A stretch of DNA of 64,000 nucleotides from NCBI RefSeq assembly GCF_022606355.1, contig NZ_JAHHZQ010000003.1:310001-374000 (forward strand), in the 5' to 3' direction. Each line of letters opens with the position of its first letter. Within the stretch, counting starts at the first letter, position 1. This DNA is from Leifsonia shinshuensis (GTDB lineage Bacteria > Actinomycetota > Actinomycetes > Actinomycetales > Microbacteriaceae). Shown here piece by piece: positions 1 through 7,718 of this stretch. The notes under the pieces are model-generated. The model saw only the letters and a program-made list of their open reading frames with translations, was not told the origin of the DNA and did not search any database. The translations under genes were made by a program, and so were the position numbers.

Positions 1-346
1 GCTCCTCCACCAGCTGCACGAGCCGGCCGGTCTCCCAGCTGCGGTGGCCGACGATCATCCCGCCGCCGTGGATGTTGTACAGCACGGGCAGCGCGGGGCG
101 CGACGCGTCGTGGCCGCGCGGGGTCAGGACGGTCACCTCCAGGTCGGGCGCGCCGGCCGGGCCGGGGATGACGCGGTCCTCCACGTCGATGGGCCGGCCG
201 CCGATGACGGCCTCCGCCGACGGGAACACGGACGCGGCCCCGTGGCGCATTCCGGGCAGCGTCTCCCGGCTGAGCGCCGGCTGCGGGTCGGCGGCCAGGG
301 CGTCGAGCACGGGGGCGATCTCGGGGTCGAACGGGACGGGGATCAT
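1..346 (-). CDS. Alpha/beta hydrolase, HSL-type esterase (3' end outside window)
   Basis: Only the first 115 codons are present; the rest lies beyond the left edge. The protein begins MIPVPFDPEIAPVLDAL and reaches an oxyanion-hole motif NIHGGGMIVG at about residues 92-101, the signature of hormone-sensitive-lipase-type carboxylesterases. The nucleophile GxSxG and the rest of the catalytic triad are off the window. The ATG is preceded by GAGGACA at ribosome-binding distance. It is the last visible gene of a leftward group with the aldo/keto reductase (66 bp gap) and the zinc alcohol dehydrogenase, so it probably cleaves an ester or lactone in the same pathway; the substrate is unknown. Confidence 0.85.
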   Translation of the reverse strand, partial: MIPVPFDPEIAPVLDALAADPQPALSRETLPGMRHGAASVFPSAEAVIGGRPIDVEDRVIPGPAGAPDLEVTVLTPRGHDASRPALPVLYNIHGGGMIVGHRSWETGRLVQLVEE

Positions 347-411
347 GGGGTGTCCTCTCGGTGGTTCGGGATGGGGCGGGAGTGGTCCACGCGGGTGGAG
401 GGGGTGGGACG

Positions 412-1374
412 TCACGGCCCCTCCGGGTCCACGACTCCGCGGTCGGCCCAGAACGGCTCGACCCTCGCGCGGATCGTCTCGGCCCCGACGCGCTCGACCA
501 GCGCGACCGCCTCGAGGTTGGCGAGCAGCTGCTCGAGGCGGCTGGCCCCGAAGAGCGTGGTCGCCGTCGCCGGGTGGGTGAGCGAGAACGCGACGGCGAG
601 CTGCGCCGGGGTCGCCTCCAGCTCGTCGGCGAGCGCGACGAAGGCGGGCAGCTCGGCCACGATGCGCTCGCGGATCGCGCCAGGGTCGCGGCCGACCTCG
701 CGGCCGGGGGCTGCGTTCCCGGCGAGGATCCCGCCCTCCATCACGTCGGAGGCCTGCATCGCCAGGCCCTGCTCCCAGAGCCGCGCGAACGGCTCGCCAT
801 CCGGAATGGCGCGGCGCGCCACGCTGTACTTGAGCTGCGCGAGCTGGGGACCCGGCACCCCCTCGGCCGCCGCGATGTCGATGAGCGCCTGGAGATTCGC
901 GGCCGACCAGTTGTTGACGCCCCAGGCGCGGATCAGGCCCGACTCCGCCAGCCCGGCGAGGTCGACGACGAGGTCGCGCAGATCGAGGTCGTCGCGCCGC
1001 AAGTCGCCGAGGATCACCAGGTCGGCATACTCGCTTCCGACCCGGAACAGCGCGTGCTCGAGCTGCGGGCGGAAGCCGCCCTCGCCGTATCCCTCCAGCC
1101 AGAGCTTCTCGGAGAGCAGGTAGCGCTCGCGCGGGAGGCCGGCGGCGCGCACGATCGCCGAGAACAACACGTCGGTGAACACCGGCGGCTGCATCCCCCT
1201 GAACCCGTAGACACCGACGTCGAAGAGGTTCACGCCGTGCTCGACGGCCGAGGAGACGAGCTCGACGGCGTCGGTGAAGTCCATCCGGTCGTACGTGTGC
1301 CAGGAACCGAGCGACAGTACGCCGGTCTCCAGACCGGAGGCTCCGATCGGGCGGGTGGGGATGCGTTCGGTCAT
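412..1374 (-). CDS. Aldo/keto reductase family protein with catalytic His replaced
   Basis: A 320-residue AKR-fold protein starting MTERIPTRPIGASGLE. The catalytic Asp and Tyr sit in FDVGVYG near residues 54-60 and the Lys in LLSEKLW. The segment that normally reads LHxxD is LVILGDL, so the tetrad His is Gly. The strand motif WGVNNW follows as in normal family members. A close paralogue at 5676-6665 shares the same change. The gene lies between the zinc alcohol dehydrogenase and the esterase on the same strand and is probably cotranscribed. The start is the ATG in frame with the first AKR strand; a longer upstream reading is antisense-like and not AKR. It may have non-reductase chemistry or use another general acid. 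Confidence 0.88.
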   Translation of the reverse strand: MTERIPTRPIGASGLETGVLSLGSWHTYDRMDFTDAVELVSSAVEHGVNLFDVGVYGFRGMQPPVFTDVLFSAIVRAAGLPRERYLLSEKLWLEGYGEGGFRPQLEHALFRVGSEYADLVILGDLRRDDLDLRDLVVDLAGLAESGLIRAWGVNNWSAANLQALIDIAAAEGVPGPQLAQLKYSVARRAIPDGEPFARLWEQGLAMQASDVMEGGILAGNAAPGREVGRDPGAIRERIVAELPAFVALADELEATPAQLAVAFSLTHPATATTLFGASRLEQLLANLEAVALVERVGAETIRARVEPFWADRGVVDPEGP

Positions 1375-1418
1375 GGGTGCGGTGCTCCTCGTCGCTGGGG
1401 GATCTGATGGGCGCGGTC

Positions 1419-2528
1419 TCAGCCGAGCCGCGGGTCGATGACGGCCTTGATCTCTCCGAGGGAGGCCATCGTCGCGATCTTCTGCGACGCGTCGGCCAGC
1501 CCGACCGGGGCGCTGAAGAGCTCGTCCCACGGCATCCGGCCGGCGAACGCGCGGAAGAACTCGATCGCCCGGTAGTAGTCGGCGATGTCGCCGTTGAGCG
1601 AGCCGACGACCGTCAGCTCCTTGCCCATGATCGTGCTGAGCGCGACCGCGTCGCCGGCGGGGCCGGTTGAGCCGACGATCGCGAACGTTCCGCGCTGGGC
1701 GGCCATCGCGAGTGCCTCGGGCCCGACGCTCGGTGCGCCGGCGACGTCGAGCACGAGGTCGGCGCCCTGTCCGTCGGTGAGTTCGAGCACCCGTTGCACG
1801 GTGGCGTCGGAGCCGCCGGCGATGTCCACGACCGCGTCGGCGCCGAAGCGCCGGGCCGTCGCCAGGCGGTCGGCGGGAGCCCCGACCGTGATGACGGTCG
1901 CGGCGCCGGAGAGGTGCGCGACCGCCGTCGCGAAGATCCCGAGGGCGCCGGAACCCTGGATGACGACACGTGAACCCGGTCGCACGCCGCCCGCACGCTG
2001 GAACGCGCGCAGCACGGTCTTGGCGGCGCAGCCGGCCATGGACGCCCAGGTGTCCTTCACCTCGTCCGGCAGCAGCAGTTTGGCGGCGCCCGGGGTCACG
2101 TACGCGTGATCGGCGAGCCCGGCCGTCGCGTACGGCGGCACGTCGGAGCGCTGCAGGAACCCGTAGCCGCGCCGCGAGCAGTGCACCGGTTCGCGCAGCA
2201 CGGTGCAGCCGAAGCACTCGCCGCAGGTCGACTCCGACCAGCCGATCCGGTCGCCCGGCTTCAGCGCCCAGCCCAGGGTGTCGTGCGCGCCGTCACCGAC
2301 CGCGACCACCTCACCGACCATCTCGTGGCCCAGCACCATCGGCAGCATCCCCGGGAAGGTCATCTTCCCCGACCAGATCTCGATGTCCGTGCCGCACAGC
2401 GTGGTGCAGCCGATCCGCACCAGGGCCGCGCCCGGCTCGAGCGTGGCGGGCAGCGGGAGGTCCTGCAGCGTGAGCGGCTCGCCGTGCGCGGTGAGGACGG
2501 CGGCGCGAGTGGTACTGGGGATCGTCAT
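1419..2528 (-). CDS. Zinc-binding medium-chain alcohol dehydrogenase
   Basis: A 369-residue MDR-superfamily enzyme. The catalytic zinc site is visible as CGTD near the N terminus followed by GHEMVGEV, and the structural zinc loop as CGECFGC plus a following Cys (PVHCSRR). The Rossmann motif GSGALG lies near residue 190. The ATG start gives the normal N terminus (MTIPSTTRAAVLTAHGEP). First gene of a leftward operon with the aldo/keto reductase and an esterase, and divergent from the amidohydrolase at 2652; the intergenic region holds the palindrome shared with two other promoters. It likely oxidises an alcohol of the unknown substrate of this regulon. Confidence 0.92.
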   Translation of the reverse strand: MTIPSTTRAAVLTAHGEPLTLQDLPLPATLEPGAALVRIGCTTLCGTDIEIWSGKMTFPGMLPMVLGHEMVGEVVAVGDGAHDTLGWALKPGDRIGWSESTCGECFGCTVLREPVHCSRRGYGFLQRSDVPPYATAGLADHAYVTPGAAKLLLPDEVKDTWASMAGCAAKTVLRAFQRAGGVRPGSRVVIQGSGALGIFATAVAHLSGAATVITVGAPADRLATARRFGADAVVDIAGGSDATVQRVLELTDGQGADLVLDVAGAPSVGPEALAMAAQRGTFAIVGSTGPAGDAVALSTIMGKELTVVGSLNGDIADYYRAIEFFRAFAGRMPWDELFSAPVGLADASQKIATMASLGEIKAVIDPRLG

Positions 2529-2575
2529 CGAAAGCTCCAGAGGATCGGACGCGGATTCGTCGTCGGTGTGGGTTA

Positions 2576-2591
2576 TTCTACATACGTTGAC
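2576..2591. promoter_or_regulatory. Shared palindromic operator, copy A
   Basis: TTCTAC-ATAC-GTTGAC between the divergent alcohol dehydrogenase and amidohydrolase genes. It matches the palindrome TTCTAC-N4-GTAGAA in all six left-arm and four right-arm positions. Copies B (5631-5646) and C (7638-7653) sit in the next two divergent intergenic regions. The local sequence is unusually AT-rich, as expected of promoter DNA. The regulator is not identified. Confidence 0.6.
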
Positions 2592-2651
2592 CAAAATAGC
2601 CAGGTCGACGACAGCCAGGTCGGCTGCGAGGCCGACCCGAAGGAGGACTCC

Positions 2652-4199
2652 GTGCACGTCACCCCGACCGGCGCAGGCCCGGCCAACGCCACTCCGACCG
2701 GCGCGACCCGGACCGGCGCGCGCGCCGACGCCCCCGCCGACCTGGTGCTGCGCGGCGGCGTCGTCCACACGCTCGATGCCGCCGAGACCACCGGCGAAGC
2801 CGTCGCGATCCGCGCGGGCCGCATCCTGCGGGTGGGCACCAGCACCGACGTGGAGGCGACCATCGGCCGCCGCACGCGGGTGATCGACCTGGACGGACGC
2901 GCCGTGCTGCCCGGGATCAACGACTCCCACCTCCACGCCGCCTGGCTCGGGGCGATGTGGCCGCGGACGGTGTTCGGCGGCGACGCCTCGGGTGCACCCG
3001 ACAGCGATGCGCCGTCAGCCGGGTACTCGGGCGACCACGGCGCGCTCGACGATCGGGCTGCCGGTTCCGGCGCAGGGTCCGGGGCCGCCCCGGTGTCCGA
3101 CCCGCACGACGCCTCCGCCTCCGCTCCCCAGTTGAGCACGCGGGAGGAGCGCCGCTCGGCCATCCTCCGCGCCGGGCGGCTGATCGCCTCCCTCGGCATC
3201 ACCAGCTACACCGAGCCCGGCCTCGGCCCGGGAGAGGACGGCGGCGCGACCGGATGCTTCGGCCAGGACGTCGCCGACGCCTACGTCGAGCTGGAGACCG
3301 AGGGAGCTCTGACCGCGCGCGTCACCGTCCTCGCACTGTTCGGCGTGCTCGACGGGCCGAGCTCGCTGAGCGGCGTGCTCGACGGTCTTCGCACCCTGAG
3401 CCACGAGACCGAGCGCCCGCAGCGGCTGCGGGTCGCCGGCGTCAAGGTCTTCGCCGACGGGATCCCGCCGATGCAGCAGGCCTGGACGCGGCATCGCTAC
3501 CCGGACGGCGGCCAGGGCGGCCTGCTGGTGGAGGGCGCCGACGCCACCGAGCGCCTGGAGGGTCTGCGCGCGATGATCCGCGAGGCGAACCGGCTCGGCC
3601 TCCAGATCGGCGTCCACGCGACGGGCGACCGCACGATCGACGCCGTCGTGGAGGCCGTGGCGGCCGCGCTCGAGGAGGTCCCGACCGGACTGCGCCACTA
3701 CATCATCCACGGCGACCTCGTCACACCCGCCGCCCTCGCGCGCATGGCCGGCCTCGGGATGGGCCTGAACGTGCAGTCCGGAATCGCCGTGCGCACGGCG
3801 CCGTGGCTGGCCGGGGTGCTCGGCGACGACGTCGCCGCCGCCGCCTGGCCGCTCGCCGCCGCACGGGCGGCCGGCGTGCCGGTGTCGCTGAGCTCTGACG
3901 CGCCGATCCTCCCCCCGGACTGGCGGCAGGGCATCGCGGACGCCGACGCCTGGCTGGGTGCCCCCGCCCCCGGCGAGGAGCGCGCCCGGATGCGCGAGCT
4001 GCTGCACGCGTACACGACGGTCCCCGCCCGGCAGGACGGCGCGGAGTCGTGGAAGGGCACCCTCGAGCCGGGCAAGGCCGCCGACCTGGTCGTCCTCGGT
4101 GCCGACCCGCTGCGCCTCGCGCCGGCCGAGCTGCCGGCTGTGTCGATCGACCTCACCGTCGTCGACGGCGCGGTCGTCTACGAGCGCACGGCCTCCTGA
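2652..4199 (+). CDS. YtcJ-type amidohydrolase (Amidohydro_3)
   Basis: A 515-residue metal-dependent hydrolase. Visible landmarks are the HxH motif in INDSHLHA, a probable carboxylated Lys in VKVFADG, a metal His in GVHATGD, another in IIHGDLV, and the terminal metal Asp in LSSDAPI. An Ala/Gly/Ser/Asp-rich low-complexity stretch interrupts the segment after the HxH strand and is longer than expected. The GTG start is chosen because AGGAGG lies directly upstream (2641-2646). It is divergent from the alcohol dehydrogenase and shares its palindromic promoter. Family members act on amides, hydantoins or imides; the substrate here cannot be named. A second, more ordinary paralogue is at 9520-11187. 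Confidence 0.9.
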   Translation: MHVTPTGAGPANATPTGATRTGARADAPADLVLRGGVVHTLDAAETTGEAVAIRAGRILRVGTSTDVEATIGRRTRVIDLDGRAVLPGINDSHLHAAWLGAMWPRTVFGGDASGAPDSDAPSAGYSGDHGALDDRAAGSGAGSGAAPVSDPHDASASAPQLSTREERRSAILRAGRLIASLGITSYTEPGLGPGEDGGATGCFGQDVADAYVELETEGALTARVTVLALFGVLDGPSSLSGVLDGLRTLSHETERPQRLRVAGVKVFADGIPPMQQAWTRHRYPDGGQGGLLVEGADATERLEGLRAMIREANRLGLQIGVHATGDRTIDAVVEAVAAALEEVPTGLRHYIIHGDLVTPAALARMAGLGMGLNVQSGIAVRTAPWLAGVLGDDVAAAAWPLAAARAAGVPVSLSSDAPILPPDWRQGIADADAWLGAPAPGEERARMRELLHAYTTVPARQDGAESWKGTLEPGKAADLVVLGADPLRLAPAELPAVSIDLTVVDGAVVYERTAS

Positions 4200-4288
4200 G
4201 CCGCGCCCGCGTCGCCCCGCGCGCGCCCGCCGCGCCCGCGCCCGCCGCCTATCCCGCTGGCCCCGCCGAGCGCCGGGTCCGCAGGCGA

Positions 4289-4672
4289 CTGAAGGGCACG
4301 TAGCCGCCCCTTTCGGGTGCCGAGGGGCACGTTGTTGCCCCTTCCAGCGCCCGGAAGGGGCAACTACGTGCCTCTCGCCGAGCGGGCGCACATCCGCGCG
4401 CGCCTCGCGGGTCGCTGGCGGGCACAAGCGCGCAGCTGCTGCCGCTCCGCTCCCCTGCGCTCGTCACCGAAGGGCACGTAGTTGCCCCTTCCGGCGCCCC
4501 GAAGGGGCAACTACGTGCCCCTCGCCGAGCGGGCGCACAGCCGCGCGCGTCTCGCGGGTCGCTGACGGGCACAAGCGCGCAGCTGCTGCCGCTCCGCTCC
4601 CCTGCGCTCGTCACCGAAGGGCACGTAGTTGCCCCTTCCGGCGCCCCGAAGGGGCAACTACGCGCCCCTCGC
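4289..4672. repeat. Tandem 147-bp repeat with GAAGGGCACGT hairpins
   Basis: The non-coding stretch 4200-4837 contains about 2.3 copies of a 147-bp unit (AGCGGGCGCA recurs at 4381 and 4528). Each unit pairs a GC-rich spacer with a long hairpin whose outer arms read GAAGGGCACGT and ACGTGCCCCTCG. A related divergent hairpin opens the block at about 4289-4340. Single hairpins of the same family occur at 6683-6738 and 20465-20520. The rest of 4200-4837 holds no gene that I can support. The end of the array may terminate the amidohydrolase transcript. Confidence 0.85.
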
Positions 4673-4837
4673 GAGAGATGGAGACCAGCCGGGGTCGCGC
4701 CACGCCGCCATCGCGCCTGTGACGCGGCGTGGCACGGCCCCGGAGCCCGGAGCTCGGGCGGCGGCGCGACGCCCGAGCGGGGGCACGGACGGACCGCCCG
4801 GGAGTCCCGGAGCGCGCCCGACCGCCGGGGAGCAGGG

Positions 4838-5578
4838 TCAGGCGAGCAGCTGACCGCCGTCGACGGGGAGGCTCACGCCCGTGATGTGCTCCGCGCCCGC
4901 GAGGAACACCACTGCGGGTGCCACGTCGGTCACCTCGGCCAGTCGGCCGAGCGGGATCCGCGACGACCAGGCCGCGCGCTCTGGCGACCCCTCGGGCATC
5001 CCGGCGCGCAGCATCGGCGTCAGCACGGGGCCGGGCGCGACCGCGTTCACGCGGATGCCGGCGCCGGCGAGTTCGATCGCGGCCCAGCGGGTGAGCGAGT
5101 CGACGGCGGCCTTGCTCGACTCGTACGCGCCCATCCCTGGCGTCGGTTGCCGTCCGCCGATGGAGGAGATGTTGACGATCGCGCCGCGCGTGCCCGTCGC
5201 CGTCATGTGACGCGCGACGGCCTGGGTGACGGTGAAGGTGCCGAGGATGTTGACGCGCACGATCGTCTCGTAGTCCGCGGCGGACAGCTCGGTCAGCGCC
5301 CCGTGCAGCGAGAGGATGCCGGCGTTGTTGACCAGGACGTCGATCGTCCCGTGGTCGGTCGCGACCTCCTCCACGGCCGCCGCGACCGCGGCCTCGTCCG
5401 TGATGTCGAGCGCGATGGCGGAGGCTCCGGGCCCGAGGTCGACGGCCGCCGCGGCGACGGCGTCGGCGTCCCGGTCGGCGAGGACCACGCGGTCTCCCGC
5501 GGCGAGGAAGGCCTCCGCGATGCCGCGGCCGATGCCGCCGGCGCCGCCGGTGATGAGGATGGTGCGGGTGTCGGTCAC
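4838..5578 (-). CDS. Short-chain dehydrogenase/reductase
   Basis: A 246-residue classical SDR. The cofactor motif is GGAGGIGRG near residues 11-19, NNAG follows at about 87-90, and the active site has NISS and YESSK. The GTG start (VTDTRTILITGG) is preceded by AGAGAGGG at a good distance, and longer reading frames upstream do not look like SDR sequence. It is divergent from the aldo/keto reductase at 5676 across a short promoter holding palindrome copy B. It probably oxidises or reduces a hydroxyl/carbonyl intermediate of the same regulon; the substrate is unknown. Confidence 0.9.
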   Translation of the reverse strand: MTDTRTILITGGAGGIGRGIAEAFLAAGDRVVLADRDADAVAAAAVDLGPGASAIALDITDEAAVAAAVEEVATDHGTIDVLVNNAGILSLHGALTELSAADYETIVRVNILGTFTVTQAVARHMTATGTRGAIVNISSIGGRQPTPGMGAYESSKAAVDSLTRWAAIELAGAGIRVNAVAPGPVLTPMLRAGMPEGSPERAAWSSRIPLGRLAEVTDVAPAVVFLAGAEHITGVSLPVDGGQLLA

Positions 5579-5630
5579 GGTGGACCCTCTCTGCTCGGCG
5601 GGCGCCACCGCTCCGGGACGCCTCGTTATA

Positions 5631-5646
5631 TTATACGAGCGTAGAA
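5631..5646. promoter_or_regulatory. Shared palindromic operator, copy B
   Basis: TTATAC-GAGC-GTAGAA between the SDR gene and the second aldo/keto reductase; 11 of 12 arm positions fit TTCTAC-N4-GTAGAA. The surrounding TATATTATAC is an obvious AT-rich promoter patch in GC-rich DNA. The position is equivalent to copies A and C. Confidence 0.65.
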
Positions 5647-5675
5647 AAACAGTACGCCGAACGCAAGGAGGCCTC

Positions 5676-6665
5676 GTGTCCGCTGGAACCGTCCCCGTCG
5701 TCCCCACCCGCACCCTCGGTCCGGGCGGCCCCGCCGTGCCCGTGTTCGCCCTGGGCTCATGGAACACCTGGGACCGCATGAGCCCCGACGACGCCGTCGC
5801 CCTCATCCACCGCGCGCACGAGATCGGCGCCGCCTTCTTCGACGTCGCGCACTACGACATGGGCCCGCACGCGGAGGGGTCCCGAACCGACATCCTGTTC
5901 GGCGAGGCGGTGCGCGCGGCCGGGCTCGACCGCGACGACTACCTGCTGTGCGGCAAGCTCTGGCTGTGGGAGTACCCGCAGAAGTCGTTCGCCGACCAGC
6001 TCACGACCTCCCTCGGCCGGGTCGGCGTCGACCGGGCCGACCTGGTCGTCGTCGGCGACTACTTCGGCGAGGTGGATGTGCCGCGGATCGTCCGCGAGGT
6101 GCAGGCGCAGATCGACAGCGGCCGCTTCACAAGCTGGGGCGTCAACAACTGGACCATCGACGCGGTGCGCACGGCCCTGTCCGTCGCCGAGGCGGAGGGG
6201 CTCACCCCTCCCACCTTCGCGCAGCTCAAGTACGGCCTGGTGCGCCGGTCGATGGCGGAGGGCTCTCCCTACGGCGAGCTGTTCCGCTCCGGCGTACTGG
6301 CGCTGCAGGCGTCCGATGTCTTCGAGGGCGGCATCCTGGCCGGGAAGCTCTCCCCCGCCCGCAAGATCGGCGCAGACGTCGGCGGCATCCGCGAGCGCAT
6401 CGTGGCCACCTATCCGGAGGTGGAGCGGATCGCGACCACCTTCGATGCGACGCCGACGCAGCTCGGTCTCGCGTTCGCTCTCGCCCACCCGGCCACGGCG
6501 AACGTCCTGTTCGGTGTCAGCCGGCTGTCGCAGCTGGAGGACGACCTGGGCGCTCTCGCCCTGCTCGACCGGGTCGGCGCCGACGCGATCCGCGAGGCGA
6601 CCGGCGGGCTGTGGCTGGACCGGGAGGTGGCCGCCGACGGAACGTGGGCACCGCCCGCGCCGTAG
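5676..6665 (+). CDS. Aldo/keto reductase family protein with catalytic His replaced (paralogue)
   Basis: A 329-residue paralogue of the protein at 412-1374, with shared signatures LGSWNTWDRM, FFDVAHYD (Asp and Tyr), CGKLWL (Lys), SWGVNNW, ALQASDVFEGGILAG and HPATANVLFG. The His position of the AKR tetrad again reads Gly (LVVVGDY). The GTG start follows AAGGAGG at 5664-5670. It is divergent from the SDR gene with palindrome copy B between them. Two paralogues in one regulon with the same active-site loss argue against a sequencing error and suggest a distinct AKR subfamily, perhaps one acting as a lyase or isomerase (inference). Confidence 0.88.
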   Translation: MSAGTVPVVPTRTLGPGGPAVPVFALGSWNTWDRMSPDDAVALIHRAHEIGAAFFDVAHYDMGPHAEGSRTDILFGEAVRAAGLDRDDYLLCGKLWLWEYPQKSFADQLTTSLGRVGVDRADLVVVGDYFGEVDVPRIVREVQAQIDSGRFTSWGVNNWTIDAVRTALSVAEAEGLTPPTFAQLKYGLVRRSMAEGSPYGELFRSGVLALQASDVFEGGILAGKLSPARKIGADVGGIRERIVATYPEVERIATTFDATPTQLGLAFALAHPATANVLFGVSRLSQLEDDLGALALLDRVGADAIREATGGLWLDREVAADGTWAPPAP

Positions 6666-6682
6666 TGCGAATCGAGGAGGCC

Positions 6683-6738
6683 GAAGGGCACGTTGTCGTC
6701 GCTTCGGGACGCGAACGGCGACAACGACGTGCCCCTCG
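6683..6738. repeat. GAAGGGCACGT-family hairpin
   Basis: A single hairpin just after the aldo/keto reductase stop. Its outer arms GAAGGGCACGT and ACGTGCCCCTCG match the array at 4289-4672. The inner stem differs (TTGTCGTCGC pairing with GCGACAACGA) yet still pairs, so the two arms have changed together. It probably also serves as a terminator between converging transcripts. Confidence 0.75.
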
Positions 6739-6817
6739 ATCTGCGACGGGGACGCGGCCGGACCGGAACCCCTTTCGGCCGGCCGCGTGATCGTGGGAGC
6801 CCCGCCACCCGCGGGGC

Positions 6818-7570
6818 TCAGGTGAGGAAGCGGATCGCCGCGTCGCGGAACTCGGCGGAGTCGAGCGCTCCCCGATGGTCGCCAGGGACGCGCACGAAGA
6901 CGGCGTCGGGCAGGGCCGCGGCGACCGCCTCCAGCCCGGTCGTCATGACGTCGTCGACCCCGGCGGCGACCAGCGTCGGCACGGCAGGGCCGCCCGCGGC
7001 CGGGTCGAACGGCTGCGAGCCGAGTCCCGCCATCAGGGCGAGCAGGGAGCTGGTGTCCCGTCCCGGCGCGGCCACCATCGCGGCCATCATCCCGACCAGC
7101 GGGTCGGCGGGCGGGCCGGCGGGCGCGTCCGCGGACGCATCGGCGCCTCCGGCTGCGCGCGCGACGGCAGCCACGTCGACCGCGGCGAAGGGCTCGAACG
7201 GGCTCAGGCCGCCCAGCACCAACCGGCGCACCCGGCCGGTCGCGGCGGGCAGCTCCCAGGCCAGTCGCGCCCCCAGCGAGTAGCCGACGACATCGACGCC
7301 TCCGCCCGCGTCGAGCTCCGCCACGACACCCGAAAGGGCCTTCACGACGCCCGCGGTGGTGGCCGCAGCACCCGAGACGGCCGCCGAACGGCCGTGCCCC
7401 GGCAGATCAACGACCTCGACACTGCGGCCGGCCGCGACGAGGGCATCCGGCCAGCCCGTCGCGACGAAATCCTCGTCGCTGTCGGCGGCGAACCCGTGGA
7501 GCAGCACGACGGGCGGGAGGGCGGAGGAGCCCGCAGGAAAGCTCCGGCGGGCCAGTGTCGTGGTGGGCAT
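6818..7570 (-). CDS. Alpha/beta hydrolase
   Basis: A 250-residue alpha/beta-hydrolase-fold enzyme. The motif VVLLHGFAAD supplies the oxyanion hole, GYSLGAR the nucleophilic Ser (about residue 98), GVDD a candidate acid and VPGDHRG the catalytic His near the C terminus. An Ala/Pro-rich cap segment lies in between. It is divergent from the O-methyltransferase at 7719 with palindrome copy C between them, and so is probably co-regulated with the oxidoreductases. It likely hydrolyses an ester, lactone or C-C bond; the substrate is unknown. Confidence 0.88.
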   Translation of the reverse strand: MPTTTLARRSFPAGSSALPPVVLLHGFAADSDEDFVATGWPDALVAAGRSVEVVDLPGHGRSAAVSGAAATTAGVVKALSGVVAELDAGGGVDVVGYSLGARLAWELPAATGRVRRLVLGGLSPFEPFAAVDVAAVARAAGGADASADAPAGPPADPLVGMMAAMVAAPGRDTSSLLALMAGLGSQPFDPAAGGPAVPTLVAAGVDDVMTTGLEAVAAALPDAVFVRVPGDHRGALDSAEFRDAAIRFLT

Positions 7571-7637
7571 CGTCGTCCGTTCGTCGGCTGCGCGGATGAC
7601 CGCGCGGGTCGCCGGTGCGCACTCCGCGCTCCGGTTT

Positions 7638-7653
7638 TTCTATGATAGTAGAA
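7638..7653. promoter_or_regulatory. Shared palindromic operator, copy C
   Basis: TTCTAT-GATA-GTAGAA between the alpha/beta hydrolase and the methyltransferase; 11 of 12 arm positions fit TTCTAC-N4-GTAGAA. The pairing extends one base outward on each side (TTTCTA with TAGAAA). Confidence 0.65.
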
Positions 7654-7718
7654 AATAAACTGCGAAGTCGGTAGAGTCATCCCGATTTCACCGGACACCC
7701 GACAGAAAGAGCTGCGAA

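Noticed and set aside
4200-4837. Small coding genes in the gap after the first amidohydrolase.
   Set aside because: Open frames exist on both strands but encode only repeated Arg/Ala/Pro-rich sequence from the tandem repeat.
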